The notes below the pieces were generated by a model. It saw only the letters and a program-made list of their open reading frames with translations, searched no databases and was not told the origin of the DNA. A program made the position numbers and the translations under genes. A DNA stretch of 57,459 nt from Candidatus Magnetominusculus xianensis (lineage in GTDB: Bacteria; Nitrospirota; Thermodesulfovibrionia; Thermodesulfovibrionales; Magnetobacteriaceae), in contig LNQR01000054.1 of the NCBI GenBank assembly GCA_001541255.1, positions 1-57,459 on the forward strand, read 5' to 3'. Below, in pieces: positions 7,406 to 16,217 of this stretch (positions are counted from its first letter, which is position 1; each line of letters opens with the position of its first letter).

Positions 7406-7693
7406 ACACGCACGGCATATGGTCATGTGTTTGTAGTTATGCTGGCCTTGTTCGTGAACTTACCATAAGATGGCAGCATCTGGATATTACTGTAGAGGAA
7501 AGGGATTAAGGAACTTAGCACCTTATGTGTCGAGGAAGTGTCGTTTAATGGGACAAATACATTCAATCAGATACCTCATCCCCGTGAATCAGTTGAAAAA
7601 CTGATAGAAGCCGCTCGCGTTAAAATGCCTGAGGTGTTACCAAGTAAAGACATCATTGTAACCACTCTACCCTCCTGCCGTATTATAAAGTAA
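7406..7693 (+). pseudogene. Frameshifted C-terminal remnant of an IS transposase
   Basis: Three consecutive frame segments read as the C-terminus of a DDE transposase of the IS4/IS1634-like kind. RTAYGHVFVVMLALF lies in one frame (7409 onward), RELTIRWQHLDITVEE in the next (to about 7495), and KGIKELSTLCVEEVSFNG… through RVKMPEVLPSKDIIVTT in the first frame again, ending at the stop 7691-7693. GHVFVVMLA, W-x-x-LD-x-TVEEG and ELSTLC are typical of these proteins as I remember them. At least two frameshifts break the gene and the catalytic part is absent, so it is inactive debris. It marks the boundary between the accessory region and gpmI. Confidence 0.6.
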
Positions 7694-7938
7694 TATCACA
7701 TAGTTATAGCATTTACTCGCTCTTTTTTGCCAGGAACATTCGACTTAAGCCAACTTTTTGTAAATTTGCGCCTACTCCTGCTTCCCATGACAAATATTAC
7801 ACCAAACCCATGCTCTCAGATCGTTCATTGAGAATTGCTGGCGCGCAATCGTTGCGCTTGCTTTTACATGCGGTTTATTTCATAATATAGCATTGAACCG
7901 GTAATTTCTCAAACTAAAACTCAGGAGGATGGTTGAAC

Positions 7939-9561
7939 ATGGAAAGGTTGAAGAAACTCAAGGAGTTCTCAGGCCGTAAGGGTCCCTTACTGTTTATCAT
8001 AATGGATGGCGTCGGGTTTGGAAAAGACGACGACACTAACGCGGTCTTTTTGGCAAAGACCCCCGTCCTTGACAAACTATTTAAGAGCGAACTCTGTACA
8101 TCTATTGCGGCACACGGTGAGGCGGTAGGGCTTCCAAGCGATGAGGACATGGGTAACAGCGAAGTCGGCCACAATGCCTTTGGCGCCGGACGCGTATTTG
8201 CACAGGGGGCCAAGCGTGTCAACGAGGACTTCGCAACCGGCGCGGTCTTCAATGGCAGACTATGGAATAAAATTGTACAGCGCGCTAAAGGCGGCGGCGC
8301 TGTGCATTTCAGCGGCCTGCTCTCAGATGCGAATGTTCATTCAAACATCAACCATCTCTATGCCATGCTCAATAAACTAGCCGAGTCCGGCGTGAAAAAG
8401 GCCCGCGTTCACCCGCTGCTAGACGGCAGAGACGTTGGCCCGCGCACTGCCCTTGAGTATGTCGTCCCCCTTGAGCAGCTCTTAAAGAAGATCAGAGACG
8501 AAAAGGGTTATGACTACTGCATCGCCTCTGGAGGAGGCAGGATGAACGTCACTATGGACAGGTATGAGGCGGACTGGACTATCGTCAAGCGCGGCTGGGA
8601 CGCCCACGTAAACGGTATCGGCAGGCCGTTTCGCTCCACCGAGGAGGCAATTAATGCGTTTTATAAGGAAGACCTCGACGACCAAAACATGGGGGGATTC
8701 GTCATCGTAGACGACGCAGGCCAACCCGTTGGTAAAATGGAAGACGGCGATTCCTTTATATTTTGTAACTTCAGAGGCGACCGCGCCATTGAAATCTCCC
8801 TCGCCTTTGACAGCGGCCCTGAGTTCGATAAGATTGACAGAGGCCGTATCCCCGATGTCTTCTACGCCGGTATGATGGAGTATGACTCGGAGGCTAAAAT
8901 CCCAAAGAACTTCCTCGTCGAACCGCCGCAGATATCAGAGACCGTCTGCGAGTATCTTGCCGCAGAGAAAATCCCCATGTTTGCCATATCAGAGACACAA
9001 AAATACGGCCACGTCACATACTTCTGGAACGGCAACCGCTCCGGTTATCTCGACAAAGAACTGGAACTCTATGTCGAAATCCCCTCAGACAAGCTGACCT
9101 TCGACAAGGCACCAAAGATGAAGGCATATGAGATAACAGAAAAGACCATAGAGATGCTTGAATCGGGTAAATACAAATTCGGACGCCTAAACTTCGCAAA
9201 CGGCGACATGGTCGGGCACACCGGCGTCATGGAGGCGGCCATAACTGCCGTAGAGACCGTAGATGAGTGCGTCGGCAAGCTCATAAAAGTAGTAGAAAAA
9301 CTCGACGGCATAGTCATAGTAACCGCAGACCACGGTAACTCAGACGAGATGTACGTGATGAAAAAGGGGAAAAAGGTACCCAAGACATCACATACGCTAA
9401 ACCGCGTACCGTTTGTAATCATAGACTTTGGCTACAAAGGGGAATATAAGCTGGCCGGTCTGGACAAATGCGGCCTAAGCAACGCCGCCGCAACACTGTG
9501 TAATCTGCTGGGTTACGAAAAACCCGAAGGCTATGACCCGTCATTGATTAAATTCAGTTAA
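7939..9561 (+). CDS. gpmI: 2,3-bisphosphoglycerate-independent phosphoglycerate mutase
   Basis: This glycolytic enzyme interconverts 3- and 2-phosphoglycerate through a phosphoserine intermediate and two Mn ions. The 540-residue product shows the alkaline-phosphatase-superfamily signatures: IIMDGVGFG with the first metal Asp (about 23), MGNSEVGH with catalytic Ser about 74, NFANGDMVGHTG, and TADHGNSDEM near the C-terminus. Length is slightly above the usual 510-520. AGGAGG at 7923-7928 sits 10 nt from the ATG at 7939; a TTG six bases earlier is less likely. It is monocistronic, with hairpins and the convergent exbD gene downstream. No other glycolytic genes are nearby. Confidence 0.95.
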   Translation: MERLKKLKEFSGRKGPLLFIIMDGVGFGKDDDTNAVFLAKTPVLDKLFKSELCTSIAAHGEAVGLPSDEDMGNSEVGHNAFGAGRVFAQGAKRVNEDFATGAVFNGRLWNKIVQRAKGGGAVHFSGLLSDANVHSNINHLYAMLNKLAESGVKKARVHPLLDGRDVGPRTALEYVVPLEQLLKKIRDEKGYDYCIASGGGRMNVTMDRYEADWTIVKRGWDAHVNGIGRPFRSTEEAINAFYKEDLDDQNMGGFVIVDDAGQPVGKMEDGDSFIFCNFRGDRAIEISLAFDSGPEFDKIDRGRIPDVFYAGMMEYDSEAKIPKNFLVEPPQISETVCEYLAAEKIPMFAISETQKYGHVTYFWNGNRSGYLDKELELYVEIPSDKLTFDKAPKMKAYEITEKTIEMLESGKYKFGRLNFANGDMVGHTGVMEAAITAVETVDECVGKLIKVVEKLDGIVIVTADHGNSDEMYVMKKGKKVPKTSHTLNRVPFVIIDFGYKGEYKLAGLDKCGLSNAAATLCNLLGYEKPEGYDPSLIKFS

Positions 9562-9586
9562 ACAGCACGTATCCTAAAGCACATAT

Positions 9587-9645
9587 GAGCCGCTGTCATC
9601 GCCGCTATGTGAAGCGGCTCAGGCTGTGCGGGGCTTGCCCCGAAA
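9587..9645 (+). terminator. Stem-loops between convergent gpmI and exbD
   Basis: Two hairpins follow the gpmI stop. GAGCCGCT (9587-9594) pairs with AGCGGCTC (9613-9620). GGGGC-TT-GCCCC (9630-9641) is followed by GAAATTTTAG, a short A/T tail. The second resembles a weak intrinsic terminator for gpmI and is immediately followed by a duplicated GCCCCGAAATTTTAG. exbD ends at 9672 on the other strand, so the site separates convergent transcription units. Confidence 0.6.
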
Positions 9646-9671
9646 TTTTAGCCCCGAAATTTTAGATTGGC

Positions 9672-10082
9672 TTAATCAGGGTTATTACTCATTACTGCAA
9701 TCATAAAGTGTTCTACACCGGCGCGGCGGGCCTGAAGCATTGCCTGCACTACCATACCCTGAGGGGTTGCGTTATCAGCGGCAACGATTATGCGGTTGTC
9801 CTTGCCCTTTAGCATTGGCTCCAGTTTAGTACTCAGGTCTGCAAGGGTGACGGGGGTATCATTCAGGAGCATGGCGCTGTCTTTTTTAATAGTTAAGGTT
9901 ACGCCGGTGTTTTCAGGGGTTGGCGGGACTGCCCCCTCCGGCAGATTAATCCCCAGTGAATGGATGTTCTGCATGGTCAATGATGCAAGTATGAATGTAG
10001 CCAGAAGGAAGAACATCACGTCAATCATCGGGATGATTTCTATGCGACCGCGTTTTGAGCGTCTGCCTTTGTGGAATTTCAT
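9672..10082 (-). CDS. exbD: Biopolymer transport protein ExbD/TolR family
   Basis: The 136-residue protein has a basic N-terminus, one membrane helix (about residues 15-37, IIPMIDVMFFLLATFILASL, with the conserved Asp of the IDV/MFFLL motif) and a periplasmic C-terminal domain ending in the A-R-x-A-G-x-x-HF segment. With ExbB it forms the proton-driven motor that energises TonB- or Tol-type transport across the envelope. Its ATG overlaps the exbB stop by 4 nt, so the two are translationally coupled. No tonB gene is visible in the window, and the pair closes an operon of glycan-type genes, which is unusual. Confidence 0.9.
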   Translation of the reverse strand: MKFHKGRRSKRGRIEIIPMIDVMFFLLATFILASLTMQNIHSLGINLPEGAVPPTPENTGVTLTIKKDSAMLLNDTPVTLADLSTKLEPMLKGKDNRIIVAADNATPQGMVVQAMLQARRAGVEHFMIAVMSNNPD

Positions 10083-10720
10083 GCCCCATCCCCTTCTTCT
10101 TTGTCCATGCGAAGGCGGTCTATCAGACGTGTCCCCATGCGTTCCATCTTGTCCATTATATTAGCGTTGAGGTGTGAAAAAAAATTAAATGCAAACAACG
10201 CAATAAGCGCTATGACTATGCCAAGTGTAGTTGCTATCAGCGCCTGCGCCACACCGCCCGTTATGCCGGTGGGATTTACAAGCCCGCCCGTGCCAATCAA
10301 CCGGAACGACTCCATCATGCCTATTATTGTCCCCACAAGCCCTACAAGCGGTGCGGCGGTTACTATGGTCTCCAGTATCCACAATCCCCTGTTCAGCGCC
10401 ATCTCTATAAGCTGTGCCTCATCTGCTGCACGTGATTCCACCCACCAGGGCGGATTCGTGCGGTTGTCTGTGATTACCTGAAAAAATCGCCTGTAGTAAC
10501 TCCCCGGCGCTATAGATTCCATACATTGTTCCAACTCCGCCCATGCGAAGTTGTAAGTCTCTGCAATCTTCACCATTCGCGTCGGCAGCCCGCAATATCG
10601 TACATATACAAATATCCTGTCCAGCAATACAGCCACAGCCAGCACCCCCAGGGCAAACAACGGGTAAACCATCAATCCGCCCAACTTCAGGGCCTGTAAT
10701 GACGTTGTAAGATACTGCAT
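10079..10720 (-). CDS. exbB: MotA/TolQ/ExbB proton channel family protein
   Basis: The 213-residue inner-membrane protein is the ExbB/TolQ partner of the adjacent ExbD. One N-terminal helix (about 15-35) and two further helices in the C-terminal half (ILETIVTAAPLVGLVGTIIG, then ALIATTLGIVIALIALFAFN) carry the family signature APLVGLLGTVxGM and the TTLGL-type motif. The cytoplasmic domain lies between. It starts 15 nt after the glycosyltransferase stop, so it is probably co-transcribed from upstream. The gene name is by family; TolQ-type function cannot be excluded. Confidence 0.9.
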   Translation of the reverse strand: MQYLTTSLQALKLGGLMVYPLFALGVLAVAVLLDRIFVYVRYCGLPTRMVKIAETYNFAWAELEQCMESIAPGSYYRRFFQVITDNRTNPPWWVESRAADEAQLIEMALNRGLWILETIVTAAPLVGLVGTIIGMMESFRLIGTGGLVNPTGITGGVAQALIATTLGIVIALIALFAFNFFSHLNANIMDKMERMGTRLIDRLRMDKEEGDGA

Positions 10721-10735
10721 TATCGTCCTCCTTTA

Positions 10736-12421
10736 TTATTTCCTCTTTATCCTGTATAGGGCAAATATCCGGTTTTGTACTGTATAAAAGGAAATCCTCT
10801 CACACTCGAACGTGTTAAGTATGTCCTGACAGAATTTCTTCTGCACAGGGTTGTCCACATTACACCAGTAGTTATAGTGGAAATAGACATTTTTGCCGTA
10901 GCGCTCAAAAAAATAGTTCATCCGGTTAGTGTTATAAGTAAGCGTTGATGTCTGGGCGGCATTTGCACCCCAGAGTAAAAACATCCCGGGATTATGTGTC
11001 AGGATTACAGAGTTTTCCCTATCTACCATAGAGAACATCTCTCTGGCTTGCACATGGTCAACCCTGCACTCCCATGCCTCCTCCCCCTCTGCCCTTATAT
11101 ATGGGATACGCGCTAATATGAGCATAACAAATATAACGCCTGCTGCCACTGTGATATATTTCCTTGAAACAACGATTGACCATAGCCGCGATAATCCCAG
11201 CCCCGCAAGCAATGAAAGCGGCATGTATGACACAACTGAGTAGCGGACATCCTGCCCATAGTCATAACTGCCTGCATAAAAAGTCAGGAACACGCCCCAA
11301 AACAACAGAAACCATGCTGCTATTACTAATCTCTCCCTTAGATAATCCCTCTTATAAAAAACGCCAACGGCAAACAGCAGCGTTACTATCATGGGGAATC
11401 TCTTGTCGTCCAGGTAAAACATGCCGTTAGTCTTTAAGTTATGCAACATAAAAGAAAGCGACATCTTTGCGCCGCTTGCCCCCCAACTGTCCCCCCTCAC
11501 CGTATACAACTGAAGCATGTGGGCAAGGGCCAACACCAGCGAAAGCGCCATAAATAAATAAAACTCCCTGGTCTTCAGGATTTTCCAGTCATTAAGCACA
11601 ATCAACATAAGCAGCACCGGCAGTATCAGGATTGACTCGAACCGGAATTGCAAGGACAATGGCAGCAGCGCAGAAAACAAAAAAAGCGCAGACATGGTCT
11701 TTTCTTTAAGGAAATGCAGCAGCGCCATGACTGTCATACCGGTAAAAAGGGCGGTAGACGGCTCTACGGCGGCAGTATTGCCCCATATGATATTATGCGG
11801 AATCAGCACATATATCAGCGATGAACACAGAGACACCCGAATATCGCCAAATAGATTACGGGCTATCAAAAACACTACGACTGCCGATGCAGCGAAAAAT
11901 ATATTGTTAAGCAGATGCCCAAGAGCCTCAGAGCTGCCAACCAGTCTGAAGGCCATTGCAAGCAGAAACGGGTAGCCATAGGGCTGCTTGTTAAACTCAT
12001 CTACGCTGCACTTATATACACCATAAATATTATCCCCGTCGTTACACATGCTTGCCCTGCCCAGATAGGCTATGTTCTGCCCTATGTTCAGGTAGATGTT
12101 CTCGTCATAGAATATCCTGTGTACGCGCGGGGCTATAAAAAAGGCAGCGCCAAAGGCCAGCAATACAATGGCGGCCAGATAGTACTTATGCCGCCTCTCC
12201 AATGAGACAAACTCAGAGAAAAGTGTCCTGGAACAAAGTGCAAAGGCAATGACTATCAAAGTAAAATTAATCTCAAGCCAAATAGGGAGCAGCTTTATGA
12301 GGCGCACACGCAGCGTGTCGGTGTCAAATCTGCTCATATGATAGAAAAATACAGCAGCGCCCGCCAACACTATGAGGGCTGTAACTGACCAGAGCGTTTT
12401 TGACCTGTTTGTACTAATCAC
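10736..12421 (-). CDS. ArnT/family 39-like membrane glycosyltransferase
   Basis: A polytopic inner-membrane protein of about 561 residues with roughly 10-12 predicted membrane helices. A typical early periplasmic loop, PRVHRIFYDENIYLNIGQN, carries the acidic DE-N-x-Y motif of GT-C enzymes. This class transfers sugars from lipid phosphate carriers to glycans, lipids or proteins on the periplasmic face. I choose the GTG at 12421, overlapping the end of the carbamoyltransferase gene, because the start 19 codons earlier lies inside that gene. The C-terminal soluble part (about 450-561) could bind the acceptor. Its place in the radical SAM/carbamoyltransferase operon suggests a role in modifying a cell-surface glycan or glycolipid. 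Acceptor and sugar are unknown. Confidence 0.75.
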   Translation of the reverse strand: MISTNRSKTLWSVTALIVLAGAAVFFYHMSRFDTDTLRVRLIKLLPIWLEINFTLIVIAFALCSRTLFSEFVSLERRHKYYLAAIVLLAFGAAFFIAPRVHRIFYDENIYLNIGQNIAYLGRASMCNDGDNIYGVYKCSVDEFNKQPYGYPFLLAMAFRLVGSSEALGHLLNNIFFAASAVVVFLIARNLFGDIRVSLCSSLIYVLIPHNIIWGNTAAVEPSTALFTGMTVMALLHFLKEKTMSALFLFSALLPLSLQFRFESILILPVLLMLIVLNDWKILKTREFYLFMALSLVLALAHMLQLYTVRGDSWGASGAKMSLSFMLHNLKTNGMFYLDDKRFPMIVTLLFAVGVFYKRDYLRERLVIAAWFLLFWGVFLTFYAGSYDYGQDVRYSVVSYMPLSLLAGLGLSRLWSIVVSRKYITVAAGVIFVMLILARIPYIRAEGEEAWECRVDHVQAREMFSMVDRENSVILTHNPGMFLLWGANAAQTSTLTYNTNRMNYFFERYGKNVYFHYNYWCNVDNPVQKKFCQDILNTFECERISFYTVQNRIFALYRIKRK

Positions 12422-14135
12422 TACCCCGTTTAGTAACCATATAATTTCCGATGACCATGTGCCCGTTATTTGTTGCAATAAATGTCTTTACGGCGTCTTC
12501 CGGGGTGCAGACCAGCGGGTCGCCGTGAAGATTAAAGCTGGTATTGAGGACAACTCCACTGCCAGTTTGTTTTTTAACCTCAGCAAGAAGTTCATAAAAC
12601 AGCCCGTCTCCTTCAGATACCACCTGTGGGCGGCACGTTGCGCCCAGGCTGATTACGCCTTTCATCTGCGGGGCTGCGCCGTGTTGTAACCTGCAGCCTC
12701 TGGTCATAAATCTGTCATATTGCGGCTGAGGTCGGCTAACGAGCAGGCGCTTAAAATCCTCTTCCAATATGGAAGGGCAAAAGGGCTGGTACCAGACGCG
12801 CATCTTTAGTCTCAGGTTCAGGTGGTTTTTGATTTCCTCTGAGTCTGCTGCCGCAAGGATGCTTCTATTGCCAAGCGCCCGCGGGCCATACTCCATCCTC
12901 CCCTGAAACCAGAAGACTATCTGCCCGTCGGCGATCAATTTAGCCGTCTCATTTATCAGCTCACCGCTGTCTTCGTACCTCTTGTATGTCAGGTTATATT
13001 TATTTAACGCAGCGGCAACTCCTGATTCACTGGTCTCACCAAAGTCGGGCCCAAAGAATACGTCTTTGAAGTCATACCGCGATACATTATTTATGTCATA
13101 GTTAGCGGCCATAGCTGCCCCAAGGGCAAGACCGCCGTCTCCCATGTGGGGAAATATAAAACACCCTGAGACCTCTTCAAGCTCATCCACAAGCATATTG
13201 ACCTTTATATTGGAAAATACCCCGCCGGACAGGGCTATATTGCCGCAATTTGTGAGCTTAATGGCATTTCTGATGAGCCTCGTTATCTTCACCTCAAGCG
13301 TCCTCTGGGCCATAAACGCGAATTGTTCAGAGGGATAGCGCCAGAGTATTTTTTTTAATTTTTCATACATTTCTAATGAGCCGTACCTTGCAAACACCTC
13401 AACCCCGCGAACCAAAAAGAAATCCATGAGCGGGTTTTTACTGTCCTCAACCGGATAGGCATAGTCGGCAAGGGCCATGACCTTTCCCTCATCCTCCAAC
13501 TCCCGCATGTTCAGGAGGTTTGTGACGTGCTCAAAAAATATGCCAAAAGAGTCCCTGCCGCCGATTACGGCGGTTCTCCTGAGCTGCCCCTCCTCAAGCA
13601 CGCTGATGCTTCCAGACAGCCCGTCACCAATGCCGTCAAGCGTAATGACCAGACACCTGTCAAAGCCGGAACAAAATGCTGCTGCCGCTGCGTGGCAGAA
13701 GTGGTGGTCGTAGTGTTTGAGGGTAATGTTACTAAATCCCATAGTTATAAGCTGCCGCTTAAGCAGCGCGTTGCTGGCAAGCAGTGATGCCCTTGACGGT
13801 GGGATTTCAGTGAGAAGGTACTTTAGTTTCTTTTTAATGGTTGGGAATGTCCCATGGTCTGCCTTACGTCTTCTGAGCATATAATACTGTTCCTTAAGAA
13901 CGGGGAATGCCCGAGTCAGGGTCTTGGAGAAATCCGTGGTGGAGCTGCTTATACAGTCAATGTCTTGTGGCGTTAGATTAAGATAACTCAGACATGCCTC
14001 AATGGAGAGCTTAGGGAATCCCGCGTCGAGTTTCCGCCGTGAGAGCCTCTCTTCGTTTATGGCAAATGCAATCCTGCCGTCATGCAGTACCGCTGCCCCG
14101 GCGTCGTGCCCGTCCCATATGCCAAGTATGTACAT
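12414..14135 (-). CDS. NodU/CmcH-family carbamoyltransferase
   Basis: The 573-residue enzyme matches O-carbamoyltransferases such as NodU and TobZ, which use carbamoyl phosphate and ATP to carbamoylate a sugar or antibiotic hydroxyl. Visible blocks: N-terminal GIWDGHDAGAAVLHDG and NEERLSRRK; a YDHHFCHAAAAAF stretch with metal/adenylate-site histidines; ITLDGIGDG; ALSGGVFSNIKVN; and in the C-terminal YrdC-like part FQGRMEYGPRALGNRSILA and YQPFCPSILEED. All look intact, and length is near the family norm. It starts 2 nt after the radical SAM stop and overlaps the glycosyltransferase, so the three are a coupled set. The substrate is probably a sugar in the same pathway. Confidence 0.9.
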   Translation of the reverse strand: MYILGIWDGHDAGAAVLHDGRIAFAINEERLSRRKLDAGFPKLSIEACLSYLNLTPQDIDCISSSTTDFSKTLTRAFPVLKEQYYMLRRRKADHGTFPTIKKKLKYLLTEIPPSRASLLASNALLKRQLITMGFSNITLKHYDHHFCHAAAAAFCSGFDRCLVITLDGIGDGLSGSISVLEEGQLRRTAVIGGRDSFGIFFEHVTNLLNMRELEDEGKVMALADYAYPVEDSKNPLMDFFLVRGVEVFARYGSLEMYEKLKKILWRYPSEQFAFMAQRTLEVKITRLIRNAIKLTNCGNIALSGGVFSNIKVNMLVDELEEVSGCFIFPHMGDGGLALGAAMAANYDINNVSRYDFKDVFFGPDFGETSESGVAAALNKYNLTYKRYEDSGELINETAKLIADGQIVFWFQGRMEYGPRALGNRSILAAADSEEIKNHLNLRLKMRVWYQPFCPSILEEDFKRLLVSRPQPQYDRFMTRGCRLQHGAAPQMKGVISLGATCRPQVVSEGDGLFYELLAEVKKQTGSGVVLNTSFNLHGDPLVCTPEDAVKTFIATNNGHMVIGNYMVTKRGSD

Positions 14136-14137
14136 AT

Positions 14138-15586
14138 TTATTTCACCCTTTTATTCATCGGTCTGAGAAATCTTAAAGCAGAGATGAGATTCTTACCAAT
14201 ATGACGAAAGTTCATCAGCCTTAAAATGCCAAATATAATCCTGGGGCGCAGGTAAAACTCCCTCACCGCCTGTGCCCTCACCGCCTCAACCTCAGACTGT
14301 GTGATGGTATTTAAGGTCATTACCGGCCTTTCCTGCCGGAATCTGGTGAAATCAACAGACGCAGCACCGGCAAGCCACCCCTCTACAAGCGCCTGACCAT
14401 AGAGCGCTGAGCCGGGAAACGGCACGGCGCAGTAGAACTGGGCAAAGTCAAGGTCAAGACCAAGCACACGCCTCTTTGTATCAAGGGCAGAGCGCAGCGT
14501 CTCATGTGGAAGGCCAAAAATAATATGCGCCGAGGCCAATATCCCCGCCTCTTTGGTCAGTGATATGATTTTATTAATCCGGCTCACCTCGATGTTCTTT
14601 CTTACCCCTTTTAATATCTCAGGGTTAAATGATTCGATTCCATAGCTGACCATCCAGCACCCGGCTTTTCTCATCAAGTATAATAATTCCCCGTCCACAG
14701 TGTCAATTCTGCTGTTGCAGACCCAGGAAACTCTTAAATCGCTGTCAACGATTGCGTTACACAGAGAGCGCACAAAGGCGGGATTGGCAGTAAAGGTCTC
14801 AGCCCAGAAGAAAAAGTCCCTGATGTTGAAGCGTTCGGCGGCCTCTTTCATTTCCTTTATTATTGAGTCAACCCTTCTTGTTCTCAGCCTGGTGCCGTAG
14901 TATGTACTGCTAGTGCAAAACGTACATGGGAAGTGACACCCACGCTGCGGCATAACCATCAGAAATGGTTTGTCCTTTAGAGGAAGCCTGTACGAGTTGA
15001 CATTTATAAGGCTCCAGTCAGGGAATGGCAGGGCATCGATGTCCGGGATGAACTGCCGCGGCTGGTTTTGCGTGATTGTACCGGTACGATTTCGATATGT
15101 TATGCCCTCAACGGCACTTAGATTTGCCAGCCCTGATGAGCTGCTAAGGGCGTTTATTGTTTCCAGAATTGTTATTTCAGGTTCATTTCTGACAACTATG
15201 TCCAACGAGGGTGTGTGTTCAAGGACGCTGAGATCAAGCACTGTCACATGGGTGCCAAAGACAATGGTGTACGTGGCTGGATTAAGGGTTTTTATTACAG
15301 AGGCGAGGTTCAGGTCACTGTCGATTGACGGTGTTGCCGCGCTCCAGACAACTGCATCAGGACAAAATGCACTAATTACACGGGGCAGACTGTTGAAATC
15401 TATATGTTCGGCGGGGCAGTCTATGACTTTTACCTCATGGCCGTGTTCTTTTAGCAGTGTACCGGTGTAAACCAGCGAGACAGGCGGCCACAGTGTTGTC
15501 CAGATGGCGCTTTGTTGAGTGCAGCGCCCCTCGCGTGTAAACTTCTCACCGCTTGGTGAGGGAGGGTTAAGCAGCAGTATTTTCAT
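14138..15586 (-). CDS. B12-binding domain radical SAM enzyme
   Basis: A 482-residue class B-type radical SAM protein. Residues 1-140 form a cobalamin-binding Rossmann domain (KILLLNPPSP at the start, PPVSLVYTGTLLKEHGHEV, DAVVWSAATPS). The SAM/4Fe-4S motif C-x3-C-x2-C follows within QRGCHFPCTFCTSS (Cys about 217, 221, 224), then the TIM-barrel with GIESFNPEILKGVRKN and the HIIFGLPHET motif. Such enzymes methylate or rearrange unactivated carbons. I use the ATG at 15586; a TTG three codons earlier is possible. It heads a tight operon with the carbamoyltransferase and membrane glycosyltransferase, suggesting C-methylation or another change on a surface glycan or lipid. The precise reaction cannot be read from sequence. 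Confidence 0.85.
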   Translation of the reverse strand: MKILLLNPPSPSGEKFTREGRCTQQSAIWTTLWPPVSLVYTGTLLKEHGHEVKVIDCPAEHIDFNSLPRVISAFCPDAVVWSAATPSIDSDLNLASVIKTLNPATYTIVFGTHVTVLDLSVLEHTPSLDIVVRNEPEITILETINALSSSSGLANLSAVEGITYRNRTGTITQNQPRQFIPDIDALPFPDWSLINVNSYRLPLKDKPFLMVMPQRGCHFPCTFCTSSTYYGTRLRTRRVDSIIKEMKEAAERFNIRDFFFWAETFTANPAFVRSLCNAIVDSDLRVSWVCNSRIDTVDGELLYLMRKAGCWMVSYGIESFNPEILKGVRKNIEVSRINKIISLTKEAGILASAHIIFGLPHETLRSALDTKRRVLGLDLDFAQFYCAVPFPGSALYGQALVEGWLAGAASVDFTRFRQERPVMTLNTITQSEVEAVRAQAVREFYLRPRIIFGILRLMNFRHIGKNLISALRFLRPMNKRVK

Positions 15587-15683
15587 CTGTCCCAAGCTCT
15601 AACATTAGGAATTTGTTAGAAGAAACATGTTCATCTATCGTGTCACTTGACTTTTGCACGGTACTATATTAACATATAGATGT

Positions 15684-16205
15684 ATGGTTGTGCTAAGATA
15701 TAAGGGTTCTCATGGGACGACAGAAGGTCGGTATGAAGAGATTGTTAACAAAGGATTTAGCTGCGGCGATGGCAGAGCGGGAATCGGTGTATATTTTTGG
15801 GCTGAGGGTCCCTTATATATTGAGCTTGCCCGCGCGTGGTGCAGATTTAAAGCCAAAACAGGTGGTTATAAACAGAGACACGTAATTATTATTGTAGAAT
15901 TAGAAGCCGATGAAGATGAGACTATTGACATAGAAGATATGCAAATAAAAAACTATATTTTTTATTTAAGCGAGAAACTTGGAATTGACAAAGATAATGA
16001 TACCGGAATTAGCAGGGTATATGATTTACTGTTTGATGAGTGGGAAAAAACAAGGAATAGAATTGTGAAAATGTATAAAGTTAGGTTAGCTCCACCGCCA
16101 AATACCGGGAGCTTTCGATATCCAATGAAACTGTTGGGTGCGCCGTTGTGCTATGTGGTCAGGAAAGCGGAGATAATAACTGTTATAAGCGTGCAGCATT
16201 ACTAA
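15684..16205 (+). CDS. Putative ADP-ribosyltransferase-fold protein (toxin/effector candidate)
   Basis: The 173-residue protein opens with a strand and the motif KGSHGTTEGRYEEIVNKGF, then GIGVYFW (Tyr about 37) and a helix LARAWCRF, then a strand HVIIIVELEAD. The order H-G-T…I…GF…GxGVYF…A-x-x-W is the signature of small bacterial ADP-ribosyltransferase-fold proteins (the H-Y-E/PARP-like class), where His and Tyr bind NAD. The third catalytic residue cannot be assigned safely; acidic residues follow about 72-86. I choose the ATG at 15684; a TTG at 15654 would add ten residues. It lies opposite to both flanking minus-strand glycan genes, and its partner gene begins 12 nt downstream, so a toxin-antitoxin or defence module is plausible. 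The fold call is from motifs only. Confidence 0.5.
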   Translation: MVVLRYKGSHGTTEGRYEEIVNKGFSCGDGRAGIGVYFWAEGPLYIELARAWCRFKAKTGGYKQRHVIIIVELEADEDETIDIEDMQIKNYIFYLSEKLGIDKDNDTGISRVYDLLFDEWEKTRNRIVKMYKVRLAPPPNTGSFRYPMKLLGAPLCYVVRKAEIITVISVQHY

Positions 16206-16217
16206 AGGAAAGTTATC

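Noticed and set aside
7320..7410. Possible group II intron or retron RNA
   Set aside because: A few GC-rich motifs looked suggestive, but no domain V hairpin or reverse transcriptase could be found.
7261..7509. Open frame of 82 codons as a real gene
   Set aside because: Only its last third has protein-like similarity (to a transposase), and the neighbouring frames continue that similarity, so it is part of a frameshifted remnant.
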